53,705 nt of DNA. Origin: a virus. The notes under the pieces were generated by a model that saw only the letters and a program-made list of their open reading frames with translations, was not told where the DNA came from and ran no database searches. The DNA lies in the IMG/VR virus record IMGVR_UViG_3300009154_000070, positions 1 to 53,705 of that record. One strand, written 5' to 3'. A program made the position numbers and the translations under genes. Shown one piece after another: positions 52,889 to 53,705 of the stretch. Position 1 is the first letter of the stretch, and every line of letters starts with the position of its first letter.

Positions 52889-53705
52889 ATAAGTCTTGCT
52901 CCAATTTTTATTATCCAATCACTGGTACCTGTTACATTCGAATATAATGAAATGCCAGTGCCACCGTTATTTACCACAGTAAAAGAAACTTCAGACGTTC
53001 CTGTTGTTCCTGCTGCATCCGGCGTGGATGTGTCAGTCCACCTTACGTCTCCTGCCGCATTCCAAGCAGCCATCACTGTTCCTGCTCTAAAACTTGACAT
53101 TTCATCATCTATATGATAGTCAAAATAAGCCGCATGATAATTTCCAGAAGATATATCAAAACCTATTAGTAGAGACGGGGAAATAGCAGTATTAACAAGT
53201 GATGTAATAGTATTAATATAATATGTCCCATTAGAATTAACTGCAAATGCAGGATTGCCTTGTATTTGGCCAACAGAGAGGATATTCCCATTAGTCCCTG
53301 TATCTCCAGTTAATGTAAACACAGTTCCAGAAGCTCCAATCACATTGACTATATCCCCCGATGTTCCGCCAGCAGCACCAATCTCCAGAAGAGTGCCGTC
53401 AAATGTCATATTGGCCTCTGCATTGGCAGCATTAGTAGTCCCATCGGATGTTAAAATCCGGGTTGCACCTGGATTAGAGATTGTATCAAATCCAGGACCT
53501 TGTGGTCCTGTCTCCCCTGTTGATCCAGTAGCTCCAGTTGATCCTGCAGTTCCGGTAGCTCCTGTAGCTCCTGTAGCTCCAGTTGATCCAGTTGATCCAG
53601 TTGATCCAGTAGCTCCAGTTGATCCAGTTGATCCAGTTGATCCTGTAGCTCCAGTTGATCCAGTTGATCCAGTTGATCCAGTAGCTCCAGTTGATCCTGC
53701 AGTTC
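52885..53705 (-). CDS. Collagen-like tail protein, 5' end missing (right edge)
   Basis: An open frame runs from beyond the right edge to the TGA at 52885-52887, giving at least 273 residues. The first 60 or so visible residues are Gly-X-Y triplets (GST, GAT), then [20 protein letters not shown], and a beta-rich domain starting [16 protein letters not shown]. An internal Met at 53409 has been open to misreading as the start, but the frame continues in phase upstream. It is the first, or an earlier, gene of the fibre operon and is coupled to the LamG-like gene. Confidence 0.85.
   Translation of the reverse strand, partial: TAGSTGATGSTGSTGSTGATGSTGSTGSTGATGSTGSTGSTGATGATGATGTAGSTGATGSTGETGPQGPGFDTISNPGATRILTSDGTTNAANAEANMTFDGTLLEIGAAGGTSGDIVNVIGASGTVFTLTGDTGTNGNILSVGQIQGNPAFAVNSNGTYYINTITSLVNTAISPSLLIGFDISSGNYHAAYFDYHIDDEMSSFRAGTVMAAWNAAGDVRWTDTSTPDAAGTTGTSEVSFTVVNNGGTGISLYSNVTGTSDWIIKIGARLI
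53520..53705 (-). repeat. Collagen-like Gly-X-Y repeat tract at the window edge
   Basis: Near-perfect 9-base units (GGATCAACT, GGAGCTACT/ACA) in frame with the partial gene at 52885; several consecutive units are identical. Confidence 0.9.

Overview
The window looks like part of a large, AT-rich, T4-like (myovirus-type) phage genome whose host is probably a member of the Bacteroidetes. Phage evidence: a sliding-clamp candidate, a T4-style two-subunit type II topoisomerase, a family B DNA polymerase, NrdA/NrdB, an all-alpha dUTP/dCTP pyrophosphatase, RNA repair enzymes and a long block of collagen-like fibre genes. Host evidence: starts rarely have a Shine-Dalgarno sequence but do have A-rich leaders, several promoters carry a TAnnTTTG-like -7 element, and many small protein families are of kinds common in Flavobacterium/Bacteroides phages. 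No terminase, portal or capsid gene lies here, so this is a fragment of a larger genome.

Layout. Nearly everything is on the minus strand and closely packed, and no gene-free stretch exceeds 300 bases. 1-3100: small genes plus a ThyA-family enzyme. 3100-3790: an RNA locus with a complete phage-encoded tmRNA and two related structured elements, directly downstream of a DUF2828/vWA (Ro60-like) protein gene at 3791-5212. 5261-7986: small proteins and a fused RimK-type ATP-grasp/retropepsin-like protein. 7986-16099: replication block (C-terminal polymerase half, clamp, both topoisomerase subunits, DnaJ, UV endonuclease). 16174-21571: small accessory genes, many of them paralogues. 21568-25633: nucleic acid repair set (P-loop kinase, phosphoesterases, Rnl5-type RNA ligase, possible primase-fold protein). 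26292-34346: glycosyltransferase, adenylate kinase, ribonucleotide reductase, dUTPase/dCTPase and the N-terminal polymerase half. 34431-36825: a plus-strand island with an M28-type metallopeptidase and an AsnRS-like synthetase domain. 36796-39148: MBD4-like glycosylase and DnaK. 39345-53705: structural and tail-fibre proteins, with the last collagen-like gene running off the right edge.

How the genes work together. Nucleotide supply (NrdAB, dUTPase/dCTPase, adenylate kinase, ThyA-like) feeds replication by the split polymerase with clamp and topoisomerase. A DnaJ/DnaK pair offers phage-supplied protein folding. tmRNA, the Ro-like protein, the RNA ligase and the kinase suggest strong investment in RNA quality control and translation rescue. 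Several otherwise unrelated proteins start with a short motif like the T4 capsid-targeting sequence, which suggests a set of proteins packaged in the head and delivered with the DNA.

Two promoter-like motifs recur: CGAGA-N8-TAnnTTTR upstream of at least five genes, and a GATATATAA box upstream of others.
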